A stretch of 64,000 bases of DNA from Calothrix anomala FACHB-343 (GCF_014696435.1 NZ_JACJQG010000035.1:1-64000), one strand, 5' to 3'; shown: positions 38,299-48,045, counted from the stretch's first letter. Program-made: numbers and translations. The notes: generated from the letters alone by a model not told the origin.

Positions 38299-39411
38299 TT
38301 AAGCTAAAGGTAGAGAAAATTCAAATTTACTACCCAGTCCTTTTTGACTTTCTACGTGAATTTTGCCGCCTTGGAGTTCAACTAACCGTTGAGAGATGGT
38401 TAAACCAATACCTGTACCCCCAGAATGGCGATCGCGCGATGTATCCGCACGCCAAAACCGCTCAAATACATGGGGTAACTCTTCCGGCGCAATTCCAATA
38501 CCTGTATCTACAACTGCAATCCACAGGTATTTTGAGTCAACCCAAATATGAATGGTAATTGTACCTTGAATGGTATAACGGACTGCATTACCCAGCAAAT
38601 TTACCAGTATTTGTTCGGTGCGGTCTAAATCAGCCAACACAAAAGGCAGTGTAGGCGGGCATTCTAACAGCAGGGTCGGGCCATCTTCTAATAATTGGTC
38701 AGTAAATTTTTCTACTAATGATTCTAATAAAGGACGAATATTGACGCGCTGGATATTAATCGCTAAAGAACCAGCTTCCGCCTTAGAAAGTTCTTGCAGG
38801 TCGTTCACCAAGCGCTCTAAACGCTTAGTTTCTTTGGCTAATCTGCGATAAACATCTGCTGATGGTTCAATTTCGCCATCAGCGAGTTGTTCTAAGTAAC
38901 CACGAACAACTGTTAGGGGTGTTCGTAGTTCATGGGTCATATCTCCAATTAATTCCCGCCGTCTAGTTTCCACTCCTTGTAAACTATCAGCCATGCGGTT
39001 AAAACTCGCACCTAATTGGTTAATTTCGGGAATATCAGATATGGGTAATCTGGCTTCAAAATCACCGGAAGCATACTGTCGGGTAATTTGCTCCATATCG
39101 GTCAATCCCTGCATGATCCGGCGAGATACCCAGTAACTTAATCCCCCAGCTGCTGTTGTCCCCACTAATACTGACCACAGAGTACTGCGTTGCCAAGCTA
39201 TTTCAAATCCTTGCACTAATTCAGTGCGGATATCAATTAAATCTACCCCTTCATCTTCTAATCGTTCTAGGTGGAGAACAAAAAACCGGGGAGAGGAGAT
39301 TTTACTAATGATCACCAGACTAAATACGCCTACTACCATCACTACCAAGTGTGAAAATAACAGGCGTGATGTTAAAGGTAAGGACTTTGTCCAAGGCCAA
39401 CCCTTTTTCAT
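38299..39411 (-). CDS. Membrane sensor histidine kinase
   Basis: A 370-aa classic sensor kinase with helix 1 (about 18-38), a short periplasmic loop (about 39-75), helix 2 (about 76-94), HAMP (about 95-147), HisKA with His160 in GDMTHELRTP and HATPase (NLLGNAVRYT, DTGIGI, GTGIGLTIS). The loop is small, so it likely senses a membrane or near-membrane signal. It starts 5 bp after the stop of the OmpR-type regulator upstream, forming a standard two-component pair. The signal is unknown. Confidence 0.94.
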   Translation of the reverse strand: MKKGWPWTKSLPLTSRLLFSHLVVMVVGVFSLVIISKISSPRFFVLHLERLEDEGVDLIDIRTELVQGFEIAWQRSTLWSVLVGTTAAGGLSYWVSRRIMQGLTDMEQITRQYASGDFEARLPISDIPEINQLGASFNRMADSLQGVETRRRELIGDMTHELRTPLTVVRGYLEQLADGEIEPSADVYRRLAKETKRLERLVNDLQELSKAEAGSLAINIQRVNIRPLLESLVEKFTDQLLEDGPTLLLECPPTLPFVLADLDRTEQILVNLLGNAVRYTIQGTITIHIWVDSKYLWIAVVDTGIGIAPEELPHVFERFWRADTSRDRHSGGTGIGLTISQRLVELQGGKIHVESQKGLGSKFEFSLPLA

Positions 39412-39416
39412 AATGT

Positions 39417-40127
39417 TTAGCTCATGGTGGAATCATCAAATTTATAGCCTACTCCCACAACAGTTTTAATAAAAGTAGGATTAGATGGATCTGGTTCAAT
39501 TTTTTTCCGCAATCGCGCTATATGCGTATCAACTACACGCTCATCACCAAAAAAGTTATCACCCCAAAGTTTGTCAATTAATTGGCTGCGGTTCCACACT
39601 CTACCGGGATTGCTGACAAAGGTAGTTAACAAGTTAAATTCTAGAGTTGTTAAGTCTAAGACTTCCGCTTGTTGGGAATCTAACTGGCGGCTAGCTGTAC
39701 GCTGGTCTACATCGACAATAAAATGTTGGCTGCGATTGACTTGATTTTGTCCCCCTTGGCGGAGACTACGGCGTAACAAGGCGCGCACTCTCGCCACTAA
39801 TTCTCTGGGGCTGAAAGGCTTAACCATGTAGTCATCAGCACCAGTAGATAAACCAATTACGCGATCGATTTCCTCACCTTTAGCTGTGAGCATTAAAATA
39901 TAAGGATCTTTTACACCTGGTTTTTGGCGAATTCTGGCACAAACTTCTAACCCATCTAAACCAGGAATCATTAAGTCTAAAATGATTAAATCTGGTGGTT
40001 GCTCTTGAAACATCCGCAAAGCATTGACACCATCACGACTAATTCGGCAAATAAATCCTTCTTTTTCTAAAGTTAATTGGATTAATTCCGCAATATCTAT
40101 TTCATCTTCAACTATTAAAATATCCAT
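39417..40127 (-). CDS. OmpR-family response regulator
   Basis: A 236-aa DNA-binding regulator. The receiver has the acidic pair near residues 7-8, Asp51 in LIILDLMIPG and Lys in DDYMVKPFSP. The winged helix (about 135-232) has the DERVVDTHIARLRKKIE recognition helix. The start is taken at MDILIVEDE; 13 upstream residues in the longer frame are not family-like. It is the cognate partner of the kinase directly downstream. Confidence 0.94.
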   Translation of the reverse strand: MDILIVEDEIDIAELIQLTLEKEGFICRISRDGVNALRMFQEQPPDLIILDLMIPGLDGLEVCARIRQKPGVKDPYILMLTAKGEEIDRVIGLSTGADDYMVKPFSPRELVARVRALLRRSLRQGGQNQVNRSQHFIVDVDQRTASRQLDSQQAEVLDLTTLEFNLLTTFVSNPGRVWNRSQLIDKLWGDNFFGDERVVDTHIARLRKKIEPDPSNPTFIKTVVGVGYKFDDSTMS

Positions 40128-40258
40128 TTCTATTAAAGAAAGTATTATACGCAGAGAAATTCCCAAATTTTAATTTTCAACTAATCATCTGACATATTAT
40201 TTATCGCATTTTGTCAATATGTCGTTAGCAAAAGTTTTCCATCATTTCTAAAGTCCTA

Positions 40259-40969
40259 TTAAACAGTAGAATTGGATAAAGTGCGATAATTGTATCCCGA
40301 TTTAGCATCTTTTTGAATGTATTGTTTAATGCTATCTAAGTCAATAAAATAGTCAGCGACATCAATCAAGTTATCGCTGGTCATCGCCCGCAAACTCACA
40401 ACTTCTACCCTCGCACCGGTGCTGGTTACAGCATTGACTGCATAAGCTAAATCGCCATCGCCACTAACTAATACCGCAGTATCGTAGTAGGGCGCTAAAT
40501 TTATCATATCTACAGCAATTTCTACATTCAAATTAGGTTTTTTATAACTCTCTACAGGTTGGAATTCTTTAGTGACGACGCGATAACCATTCCGCCGCAT
40601 CCAAAACAGAAAACCCTGTTGCTTTTCTTGAGAACGCAGCCGGATTGCTGGTGGTCGTGACATATCAATACCAGTATAGAAAAAAGCCCGTAATAAACGG
40701 GAATTTTCTGTTAATCTACAGAGTAGTTTGAGATAATCAATTTCTAAACCCACTTGCAAAGCTGCATGAAAGAGATTGATTCCATCAATAAAAATAGCTA
40801 CGCGACCGCGATGAATTCCTTGGAATAGTGAACTTGATGCTGTGGAATTTGGTTTTTTAAGTAGGGAACTTTCTGGTTCATGATTGATGAACCGTTGTTC
40901 TTTGCCAGATAAATCCTCATTGAGAGGTTTATCTTTTTCTTTTTCTGTGGTAAATGTATTAATATTCAT
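40259..40969 (-). CDS. NYN-domain (LabA/DUF88) protein
   Basis: A 236-aa protein with a disordered N-terminal 50 residues and a PIN-like NYN domain (about 55-215). Acidic residues of the putative nuclease site are visible in AIFIDGINLFHA (Asp62), NVEIAVDMINLA and VSGDGDLAYAV. The family includes LabA, which affects circadian output in Synechococcus elongatus, and related putative RNases; a role in clock output here is only an analogy. It is a single gene. Confidence 0.88.
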   Translation of the reverse strand: MNINTFTTEKEKDKPLNEDLSGKEQRFINHEPESSLLKKPNSTASSSLFQGIHRGRVAIFIDGINLFHAALQVGLEIDYLKLLCRLTENSRLLRAFFYTGIDMSRPPAIRLRSQEKQQGFLFWMRRNGYRVVTKEFQPVESYKKPNLNVEIAVDMINLAPYYDTAVLVSGDGDLAYAVNAVTSTGARVEVVSLRAMTSDNLIDVADYFIDLDSIKQYIQKDAKSGYNYRTLSNSTV

Positions 40970-41805
40970 TGGCCGATCCCTCTAGATTATCTAGTACAAA
41001 AGGTTTTTGGGCAAGTTAGCAGTGAAGATTCAGTACTAATTTATTAGCCTAGCAATGCTGCTAAAAATTAATAATTGATTAAGGTTTACCATCTTGGTGT
41101 TGTAGATTTGCCACTACTTACCGCAAAGTTAGGTAAATTCCTGTAAAGGGCAATTCGTTATTATCTTTTTAGATTTCAGATATCTCTCCTGCTTGGTTTA
41201 TTTATGCACCTGCTATCCTAACAGTAAATACCATACTGTTAATTGCTGCTAATAAACCTGATCGCTGGTGGTGGTGCAGATTTGCAGTGCAATATCTGAA
41301 ATTTATGACATATTGTCAAGTTAGATTTAACAAAATTTCCCCAATATTTATGAGTAGACTGCTATTTATCCAATCAAATTGACTGTTAGTTTTGCACAGA
41401 ACACGCAGATTCAAGGCGTTCAGAGGACTGTGACTGAAGCGCTTGAGCAGTCTATTCACCTTTATTTGTATTGTACATCCATATCTAAATTAGCTAAAGG
41501 GAAAATTGGAATGGGGCATTGGGCATTGGGCATGGGGCATTGGGCATGGGGCATTGGGCATTGCCATGCCCTCTAGAATATTTTTGATGTGCCGTAAACC
41601 CTATTTAAATTAGTATAAGAATCCCCCAGCCAGAGTTTTAGCCTGGTGGGGGAAGGTTGTATTAGGGGTTAGGGGTTAGGGGCGAGCAATTTTTTGATGA
41701 GGAATACCTTGTGAATCTGTCTTTCCCATGACGCCAGTTCGCTCAAGTCGGGAAACCCGCCCACGCGACTGGCTCCCCAATGCCCAATGCCCCATGCCCC
41801 ATGCC
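40970..41805. other. 836-bp spacer, repeats only
   Basis: It holds GGGCATTGGGCATGGGG octamers (about 41512-41560), a CCATGCCCTCTAGAATAT module end (about 41563-41580), a CCCCCAGCC/GCCTGGTGGGGG hairpin (about 41628-41652) and a GCCAGTTCGC..GCGACTGGC inverted pair (about 41732-41774) near the end of the next gene. The frame at 41379-41576 is repeat-derived. I see no gene or RNA. Confidence 0.5.
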
Positions 41806-44800
41806 CTATACTTCTGGATTATCTTGGGAGAATTTCTTATGAATGCTTCTAGTCTGCTGTCCGTTAGCAGAAGTTGCTGTCATTAGATATTCGATTAAGC
41901 TGTCAGAATAGGGAATGCGGAAATGGAAAGTACCATCTGGCTTGAGTTTGATGGGATGTCCGGCGATGTTGACGGTTGCGTCTGGTTCGGTTGCGCCGTG
42001 AATAATGATTTCTGCGTCGGCGACAAACCAAAAATCAGGATAGGGACGGCTGAAGACACGCACAGTGCTAGAACGTGCTAGCGTTACCCAAGGTTCGCTT
42101 TCTTGTTGATAGCCAATTTCGACGATGTAGTCTCTATCGCTGTTGGGAATGGCGACAAAGCGATCGCCTGAAAATACCTCACAATCGTACTGTTGTACTA
42201 GCTGGGGATGTTGATAACTCAAGTCGAGATGGGTGACATCGTACAGCTTAATTGTCAGTTGGGAAATTCCACTATTATTTAATAGTTGCTGTTCAGTTTC
42301 CGCAAAGTACCAAGTCACATAAGCCCATTTGGCTGTGCGGGGTGTGAGTGTAATAGTACTTTCTATCGGTTCGCGATCTGTCTCTAGTAAGCCAGCATTT
42401 TCTGGATCTTCTGTACCAACTGGACTGAAAAAGCGCACGGTTTGCGATCGCGCGATCGCTATCCAATTTTCGCCATCTGCAGCATAGCCAATTTCGGCGA
42501 TGTAATTGCGATCGCTCACAGGAATTTCGATGACGCTACTTTCGGTTGCGGAATCAAATTCATATTGCTGGATAAACTGCGGGGTTTGGTAGCTGAGATC
42601 GATTCCCGTGACATCATACAACCGCAAGCTTAATTGACGACCTGATTGTTGCAATACTTGCTTGTTGACATCAGAAATTTGCCATGAGACTTGAGCCGAT
42701 TTTGCGCTTTGATGTGTGAAGGTAATACTGTCTTGGAGATTATCGGCTAAATCATCATCATTATCTTCACCGGGTAAAGCGGGGTTGCTAAATACACGCA
42801 CAGTCGGGGAATGGGCAATTTTCACCCAGCGATCGCCTGTTGTGACATAGCCAATTTCGGCGAAGTAATTGCGATCGCTTGCGGGAATGGCTATAAAGCG
42901 ATCCTGTGCTGTATCGTCACATTCATATTGCTGCACCAAATGGGGAGTCTGATAACTCAAATCGATATCAGTCACATCGTACAGTCGCAGCGCTAACCGG
43001 GAATCAGCATCTTCTATTGCTTGTTTTTCATTGTCAGAAATGTGCCAAGATGCATAAGCCCATTTCGGTGTATGGGGTCTGAGGTTAACGCTATCCTTGA
43101 CATTACCATTTGTCGCTGCACTAACTTCTGCTGTCTCTACTGGTGCATCGCTGATATTATCATTAACTTCCACATCTGGATTATTGCCAGAAATTGATGC
43201 CCAAGCGCCAATTCCTACACCAGCTGCTACTGCTGCGCCACCAGCTAATGCGCCTAAGTTACCCAGAGATACATCTTCTGGTGCATTTGCAGATGTTTCA
43301 TCTGTTTGTTCTGGGAAATTTGAGACGATTTCGATGATTTCTTCTTCTGTATCGTCAGGGAATGATTCTGCTGCGTCTGCAACCGCATCTAATGCTAAGT
43401 CTTGAACATCAGCTGTATCGGGAATTGTCGCGGCTGTCTCAATGACAGGTAAATCTACATCTGCTGTTTGTTCCGTCACATCTGCTACATCATGTATAGT
43501 CGCATCTGTGTCAATTACGGGTAAGTCTACATCTGTTATCTGTTCGGGAATGTCTGGTAAATCTGGGATTGTCGCGGCTGTTTCAATGACAGGTAAATCT
43601 TCATCTGCTGTCTGTTCCGTCACATCCCCAACATCGGGAATTGTGGCGGCTGTTTCAATTATCGGTAAATCTTCACCTGCTGTCTGTTCCGTCACATCCG
43701 CAACATCGGGAATTGTCCCTGCTGTTTCAATCACGGGTAAATTTTCGTCTGCTGTCTGTGCGGTTACATCTGTGGGAATTGTCCCTGCTGTATCCATCAC
43801 AGGTAATTCAGACTCTGGTGCATCCCAGATAGCATAATTGCTGTTACCGATAGAAGTATTTTGCTCGGTAGAATTTGCTACTGTATCAGCAACACCAGCT
43901 GCTATGGCTGCACCTCCTAAAGCGGCACCGCCAATTGTGGCGATCGCATCTACATTATTAGACTCTAACGGCGGTTGTTCTTCTGCCGCGTTTTGAATAT
44001 CCGATGCTACTACTTGCTGCCCAGAATTCTCAGTACCTAGAGATGGTTCTTCCTCTTTGGCTAAATCGCTGTTAGTTGCTGGGGCTTCTGGTATGTGGGG
44101 ATAGGAAGTATTTACAACTGCTGCTGGGGCTTCTGCATCCCAAGCATTGTCATCATTAATACTAACATCCTCAGTCGATGTATTTAGAGATATCGGTTGT
44201 GATGGTGGTGCAGTCGGTACTGATTCTACATCTTTATCTGCTGTTTCCGCTTCTGGCGAGGGTTTTTTGCGGGAAAACACAAACCAGCTACCTAAACCAC
44301 CCAGTAACAACAAAGGTAATAGAATTAACAATGGCGTTGGTAAAGTGCCATTGTTACTCGCAGCAGAATTTACTGATGACTCGTTAGGCGCAGCAGTTGT
44401 ATTTGCATCGGCGGTGGTAGTTGTCGCCTCAGATACAGGTGAGGTATTAGTTGCAACCGTTGTCGCTTCTGGTGTTGGGGCGTTCGCGGTAGCTAATGTA
44501 GGTAATTGTCCTTGAGCGATCGCGGCGGCTTCTGATGTTCTGGCTGTTTCGATGGCTTGCTGTCCTGGAGGTGCGATCGCAAAGCCTAAAAAACTAGCCG
44601 CGCCAAGGCTGGGATTTTTCTTGTAGACGTAAACTAAAGGTTGGGAAAAGACATATTTTTCTTCTGTGGGCGTAGCTTTATCTATGGGGACAACCCGCAC
44701 GCCAGGTATTTGCGATACTTGATTAGCTAAGGCATAGCTAATTCCGTCATTACCCAATTGTTTGACAATTTCTACAGTATTATCATCAGTCACTTGAGTT

Positions 44801-45414
44801 GCTGTAGAACCTGTAGCAAAAGTAGCCGCCTTAAAGGCTGGATAAGTCCGAAAAGTATTGCGAGTGTCGCTAGTTGTCGGACGATCGATCAGACGGATTT
44901 TACCCTTAACACCGCCAACTTCCGACCAATCTGTAATTCTTCCTCGGAAAATCCGCGCAAATTCTCTACTACTCAAGCCACCTTTAAAAGGATTGTCCGC
45001 ACCGACAATCACCGCTATTTTTTCTCGGTACAAGCGCACTTGCTCTAAACCTTGTGCCCGTTCTTCTTTCGTCAAGCCACGACCTAATGCGGCGATATCT
45101 ACACTACCATCTAGTACAGCTTTCAGTGCCGCCTTAGTACCATTCGCTTGAACTTCAACCTTCGATCCAGAAAATTGCTGTTCAAAACTTTGTTTGAGGT
45201 TTTGGTTGATTGCATTCAAGGCACTTGAGCCATCAATCCGCACTGTAGTCCCATTTTCTACTGTTGTTGGTAAGGGAAAAGCGGGAGCATCAGTTGCAGA
45301 TTGTGCCAGTATCTGTTTTGGTACTAAAAGATTTACAGCCATAGGCATAGTACCCACAGCCAGCAGTAATGCCAAACGGAATATTGCACTATCTTGTTTC
45401 GATTTTTGCCACAT
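41806..45414 (-). CDS. PstS-like binding domain fused to DUF4912 domains
   Basis: A 1202-aa modular protein. A signal peptide (about 1-37) leads a phosphate-binding-protein-like domain (about 45-295, with IDGSSALNAINQNLK and SGSKVEVQANGTKAAL), then a membrane helix (about 357-378, PLLILLPLLLLGGLGSWFVF) and an acidic disordered region. About seven imperfect repeats of LPVIETAATIPDVADVTEQ follow (about 545-670), then a Gly/Ala stretch (LGALAGGAAVAAGVGIGAW) and three DUF4912 domains (about 780-1110), each with LxLRLYDVTxIDLSYQ and FIAIPASDRNYxAEIGY. The C-terminus has a bacterial Ig-like strand set. GGAG lies just before ATG. The function of the combination is unknown. Confidence 0.88.
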   Translation of the reverse strand: MWQKSKQDSAIFRLALLLAVGTMPMAVNLLVPKQILAQSATDAPAFPLPTTVENGTTVRIDGSSALNAINQNLKQSFEQQFSGSKVEVQANGTKAALKAVLDGSVDIAALGRGLTKEERAQGLEQVRLYREKIAVIVGADNPFKGGLSSREFARIFRGRITDWSEVGGVKGKIRLIDRPTTSDTRNTFRTYPAFKAATFATGSTATQVTDDNTVEIVKQLGNDGISYALANQVSQIPGVRVVPIDKATPTEEKYVFSQPLVYVYKKNPSLGAASFLGFAIAPPGQQAIETARTSEAAAIAQGQLPTLATANAPTPEATTVATNTSPVSEATTTTADANTTAAPNESSVNSAASNNGTLPTPLLILLPLLLLGGLGSWFVFSRKKPSPEAETADKDVESVPTAPPSQPISLNTSTEDVSINDDNAWDAEAPAAVVNTSYPHIPEAPATNSDLAKEEEPSLGTENSGQQVVASDIQNAAEEQPPLESNNVDAIATIGGAALGGAAIAAGVADTVANSTEQNTSIGNSNYAIWDAPESELPVMDTAGTIPTDVTAQTADENLPVIETAGTIPDVADVTEQTAGEDLPIIETAATIPDVGDVTEQTADEDLPVIETAATIPDLPDIPEQITDVDLPVIDTDATIHDVADVTEQTADVDLPVIETAATIPDTADVQDLALDAVADAAESFPDDTEEEIIEIVSNFPEQTDETSANAPEDVSLGNLGALAGGAAVAAGVGIGAWASISGNNPDVEVNDNISDAPVETAEVSAATNGNVKDSVNLRPHTPKWAYASWHISDNEKQAIEDADSRLALRLYDVTDIDLSYQTPHLVQQYECDDTAQDRFIAIPASDRNYFAEIGYVTTGDRWVKIAHSPTVRVFSNPALPGEDNDDDLADNLQDSITFTHQSAKSAQVSWQISDVNKQVLQQSGRQLSLRLYDVTGIDLSYQTPQFIQQYEFDSATESSVIEIPVSDRNYIAEIGYAADGENWIAIARSQTVRFFSPVGTEDPENAGLLETDREPIESTITLTPRTAKWAYVTWYFAETEQQLLNNSGISQLTIKLYDVTHLDLSYQHPQLVQQYDCEVFSGDRFVAIPNSDRDYIVEIGYQQESEPWVTLARSSTVRVFSRPYPDFWFVADAEIIIHGATEPDATVNIAGHPIKLKPDGTFHFRIPYSDSLIEYLMTATSANGQQTRSIHKKFSQDNPEV

Positions 45415-46268
45415 ATGCTCCTTATCAGGGTACAGAAATACAGAAATTCGGCCAGCTTTAACGTTATGTTTATATACGATTAAATAGGAGACGCGCTAAT
45501 TATACATCTCCATAAACTTTCTTCTAAATTTACTTTGAACCTGATTCTGGACGTAATACTGCGTCTAACTTTATCTTGTCTGCCCTCCAGATTCATAGAC
45601 TGTTTATTTTTTTTAAAGTATCTCAGCTGTAGGTTTCCAGCCAAGTTTGCAGATATGGCTGCTGAAAGTTGACTGTTGACCGTTGACTGTTAACCGGGTT
45701 TTATTTTAGCTTGATGTCTTAATCTCTCTGGCTACAGCTATCAGGGACTTGCAAATAAAAAAATATTCCAATCATTAACTTACCAAATCCGCAACTCGTA
45801 GGGGCGGGGTAACCCATTGGTGTCAACTTAACGCGAAACCCACTTGGTGAAGAGGTTTCGCCCTCACTCCCAGCCCCTCGCTTACCCAATAAACCGCCGT
45901 CACCCTCGAAGGGTGCGGCTAATTGAACATGAGCTTACCTGCGTGGGCTAAGAAAATCTAGCCCACGCAGGTGGGCTTTGTAACGTTAGCCCCAGGCTTA
46001 CAGCCTGTGGGCGATCTGTTGGGTAAGTCAGAGATACTTAAGTTGACACAGGTGGGCGTAACCCCGCCCCTACGAGTTGGCATAATTTATTTTTTGGAGT
46101 TCCCTAAGTACAAATATTTTCTTTAGTTGAATTTACCAAGACTGAAGTAGCGAAAATTTTCTTGATTATTCAATGCTCAATAGTCAATGGTCATAGAGAC
46201 GCGATTAATCGCGTCTGTACAATTGTCCCCCTTGTCTCCCTTGTCCTCCTTGTCCTTCTTCCTAACCC
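45415..46268. other. 854-bp spacer containing a nested MITE
   Basis: Apart from the 230-bp element (separate entry), the spacer holds an outer inverted pair CAACTCGTAGGGGCGGGGT (about 45792-45810) and its complement (about 46061-46079) around that element, a GACGCGAT hairpin (about 46197-46214) and CCCTTGTCC repeats. The leader of the PstS/DUF4912 gene must lie near 45420-45520. No gene is seen. Confidence 0.5.
45820..46049. mobile_element. 230-bp MITE-like element, copy 2
   Basis: Terminal inverted repeats GTGTCAACTTAA and TTAAGTTGACAC are perfect. Outer blocks run in the same direction as copy 1 at 29386, but the central 55 bp (45927-45981) is the reverse complement of 29494-29548 with a single mismatch. 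The element sits inside a wider CAACTCGTAGGGGCGGGGT inverted repeat, so it has probably inserted into an older hairpin repeat. Confidence 0.85.
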
Positions 46269-47144
46269 CTAACCCCTATTTTGAACGCCATTGAGGAACA
46301 TGGGCACAAATTTCTCCATAAATGCTTGAGGATCTCGTTCCCATGCTTTTTGGGCAACTTGAAGCCTTGTGAATTGCAATTCCGGTGCTAGCAATGTTTG
46401 TGGTAACCGTTCCATTAGGTATTGGGGACGTTGCCATACAGGCATAGTATTAGCCACATCCATTAACTTAGCAACTCGTCGCAGTTCTGCACCTAAGGTA
46501 ATATCCATCCCAGACTCAAAAGCCGCTTGTTCAATTGCTGCATACTTGCACTTGGCTTGCTCAACTTTTTGCCGATGTTCTGGGCTTTTATCTGCTATTT
46601 GTGCTAACCAACGATTACCCCAGCGCACATGTCCGGCTTCCTCTGGCAAAATCCTTTCTATGGTTTCGCGAATTTTAAGATTTTCTTCAGTTTGTGGTGC
46701 TTGTTTTAATGCATATATGTGAGCAGAGAAATACTCACAACCACGCTTTTCGGTAATGTTAATCGCTGCTAACCCAGAAATTACAGCGTCTTCTAAGTCA
46801 GTTTTGGTATTGAAGTAGTCTCGATCTATGAGGCGATCGAATTCGTCGATATAAGAAGTCCCTGGTGGTTTGCCAATATCTGCCCCTAAATCTACCAGCA
46901 AATCTGTCAGCCACATAGCATGACGCGCTTCATCAGATATATGGTGTGATAAATCTTTAATCAGTTCCTTGGGCTGTCCATCTAGCTGTTCAATTACCTC
47001 TGTCAAGTCTTTGCAACTGCGTTGTTCGCTGTATCGGTAGCGGTTGAGGATAATTAAATGCAATTCGCGATCGCTTACTACTCTTTTGAGAATATCGCGC
47101 GCGCTCATTCCGTTCGGAGATTTTCTGGGATAGATAACTGTCAT
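46269..47144 (-). CDS. Ferritin-like diiron-fold protein
   Basis: A 291-aa all-helical protein with two halves of a ferritin-like four-helix bundle. Metal-ligand-like motifs are SDEARHAMWL (about 70) and ILPEEAGHVRWGNRWLA (about 165), plus the TEKRGCEYFSAHIYAL helix. This could be an oxygenase or hydroxylase of the ferritin-like superfamily; the substrate is unknown. It is divergent from gifA across 448 bp. The C-terminal part (MPVWQRPQYLMERLP) is outside the core. Confidence 0.8.
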   Translation of the reverse strand: MTVIYPRKSPNGMSARDILKRVVSDRELHLIILNRYRYSEQRSCKDLTEVIEQLDGQPKELIKDLSHHISDEARHAMWLTDLLVDLGADIGKPPGTSYIDEFDRLIDRDYFNTKTDLEDAVISGLAAINITEKRGCEYFSAHIYALKQAPQTEENLKIRETIERILPEEAGHVRWGNRWLAQIADKSPEHRQKVEQAKCKYAAIEQAAFESGMDITLGAELRRVAKLMDVANTMPVWQRPQYLMERLPQTLLAPELQFTRLQVAQKAWERDPQAFMEKFVPMFLNGVQNRG

Positions 47145-47503
47145 AGTTGGATTAACTTTTGTTAACTATGTTTTCATCTGCTTTTGATGGTAACTTAGTT
47201 ACCTTTGATCAAACAGCAGCAAGCTGGAGAATCTTACTTCTCAGTAAAATCCCTGCCTTCTCGAGAATCAACTCATCGGCAATTTCCCAGAAATTACGGT
47301 TTTGGACTTTCTGAGAATTTCCCCCTCAAATATAAATAACTGTAATAAACCAGCAATTGACCTTAAGACAGGCTTATATCTTTTTGGAGAACATCCTGAA
47401 GCTAGATGCCTATGCATAATAAGCATTTGCGGCTGATGCCATATAGTTTTCTTCCGCGATAAAGTAATATTTATTGTTAAGTTTTGTTGCAAAAATCTAT
47501 TTT
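47145..47503. other. Spacer between ferritin-like gene and gifA
   Basis: About 360 bases between divergent genes. A minus-strand 74-codon frame (47268-47492) has unnatural composition and no ribosome site. I see no repeat module here, unusual for this window, so regulatory DNA is the likeliest content. Confidence 0.35.
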
Positions 47504-47517
47504 GTAGCTGTTGTTAC
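47504..47517 (+). promoter_or_regulatory. NtcA site repressing gifA
   Basis: GTAGCTGTTGTTAC is a perfect GTA-N8-TAC. A -10-like TATATT lies at 47530-47535, so the NtcA site overlaps the -35 region, the position expected for repression. NtcA repression of gif genes is known in cyanobacteria; here it is inferred from position. Confidence 0.75.
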
Positions 47518-47592
47518 AGAATTGTTTGCTATATTAATTAAAAGAAAGACGAAACCAATTATTTATAACTAAAAAATAGAGAGGACTAGGTT

Positions 47593-47793
47593 ATGTCTAT
47601 TGAAGAAAAATCTCGTGCAATTATGGTGCGTCAATATCAAGAAGTAAAGAAACGTCAACAATCGATGCTGATGCGTAGCGCACAAGAACTTGGTCTTCCT
47701 GAAGAAATGTCTCATTATTGGAATCCTATTCAAGGTAAAGTAGACCAAGCTTCGCGTACACTTTATGGCAGTAGCCACGCTGGTATGAGTTAG
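47593..47793 (+). CDS. gifA: Glutamine synthetase inactivating factor IF7
   Basis: A 66-aa basic protein that binds and inactivates glutamine synthetase when nitrogen is plentiful. The sequence follows the IF7 pattern closely: SIEEKSRAIMVRQYQ, then KKRQQSMLMRSAQELGL, and a C-terminus with IQGKVDQASRTLYG, rich in the Arg/Lys residues used to contact GS. The target gene glnA lies about 250 bp away in convergent orientation. GAGAGGA about eight bases before ATG is a good ribosome site. An NtcA site upstream and a strong terminator downstream frame the unit. Confidence 0.9.
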   Translation: MSIEEKSRAIMVRQYQEVKKRQQSMLMRSAQELGLPEEMSHYWNPIQGKVDQASRTLYGSSHAGMS

Positions 47794-47871
47794 GTTGGAA
47801 GTGTAATTTAGCTGAGTTCAAGGAGAAACAAATACACCATGACTGATAAATCAGGTGTCTCAGCTTTAATC

Positions 47872-47900
47872 AAAACCCCCTTAATTTGAAAGGGGGTTTT
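47872..47900 (+). terminator. gifA terminator
   Basis: AAAACCCCCTT and AAGGGGGTTTT form an 11-bp stem ending in Ts, about 80 bases after the gifA stop. Confidence 0.85.
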
Positions 47901-47922
47901 GCATCCTGATAACGATTAACTT

Positions 47923-47950
47923 AAAAAAAAAGCCACCCTCAGGGGTGGCT
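47923..47950 (-). terminator. glnA terminator
   Basis: AGCCACCC-TCAG-GGGTGGCT (47931-47950) is followed on the minus strand by a run of Us (A-tract 47923-47930). It lies about 95 bases beyond the glnA stop and next to the gifA terminator, insulating the convergent genes. Confidence 0.85.
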
Positions 47951-48045
47951 TAAAAATTAGCAGCAAGAAATATTCAGTTGCAAAAGGTAGAAAACTTATC
48001 TCTTCAGCTTTCTTTCCTGATGCCTGCTGATGCTAGTTATCAAAA

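Noticed and set aside
41379-41576. 65-codon frame upstream of the DUF4912 gene
   Set aside because: Its second half is GGGCATTGGG octamer repeat; no ribosome site.
47268-47492. 74-codon minus-strand frame between the ferritin-like gene and gifA
   Set aside because: Unusual composition, no ribosome site and it overlaps likely regulatory DNA; no family resemblance.
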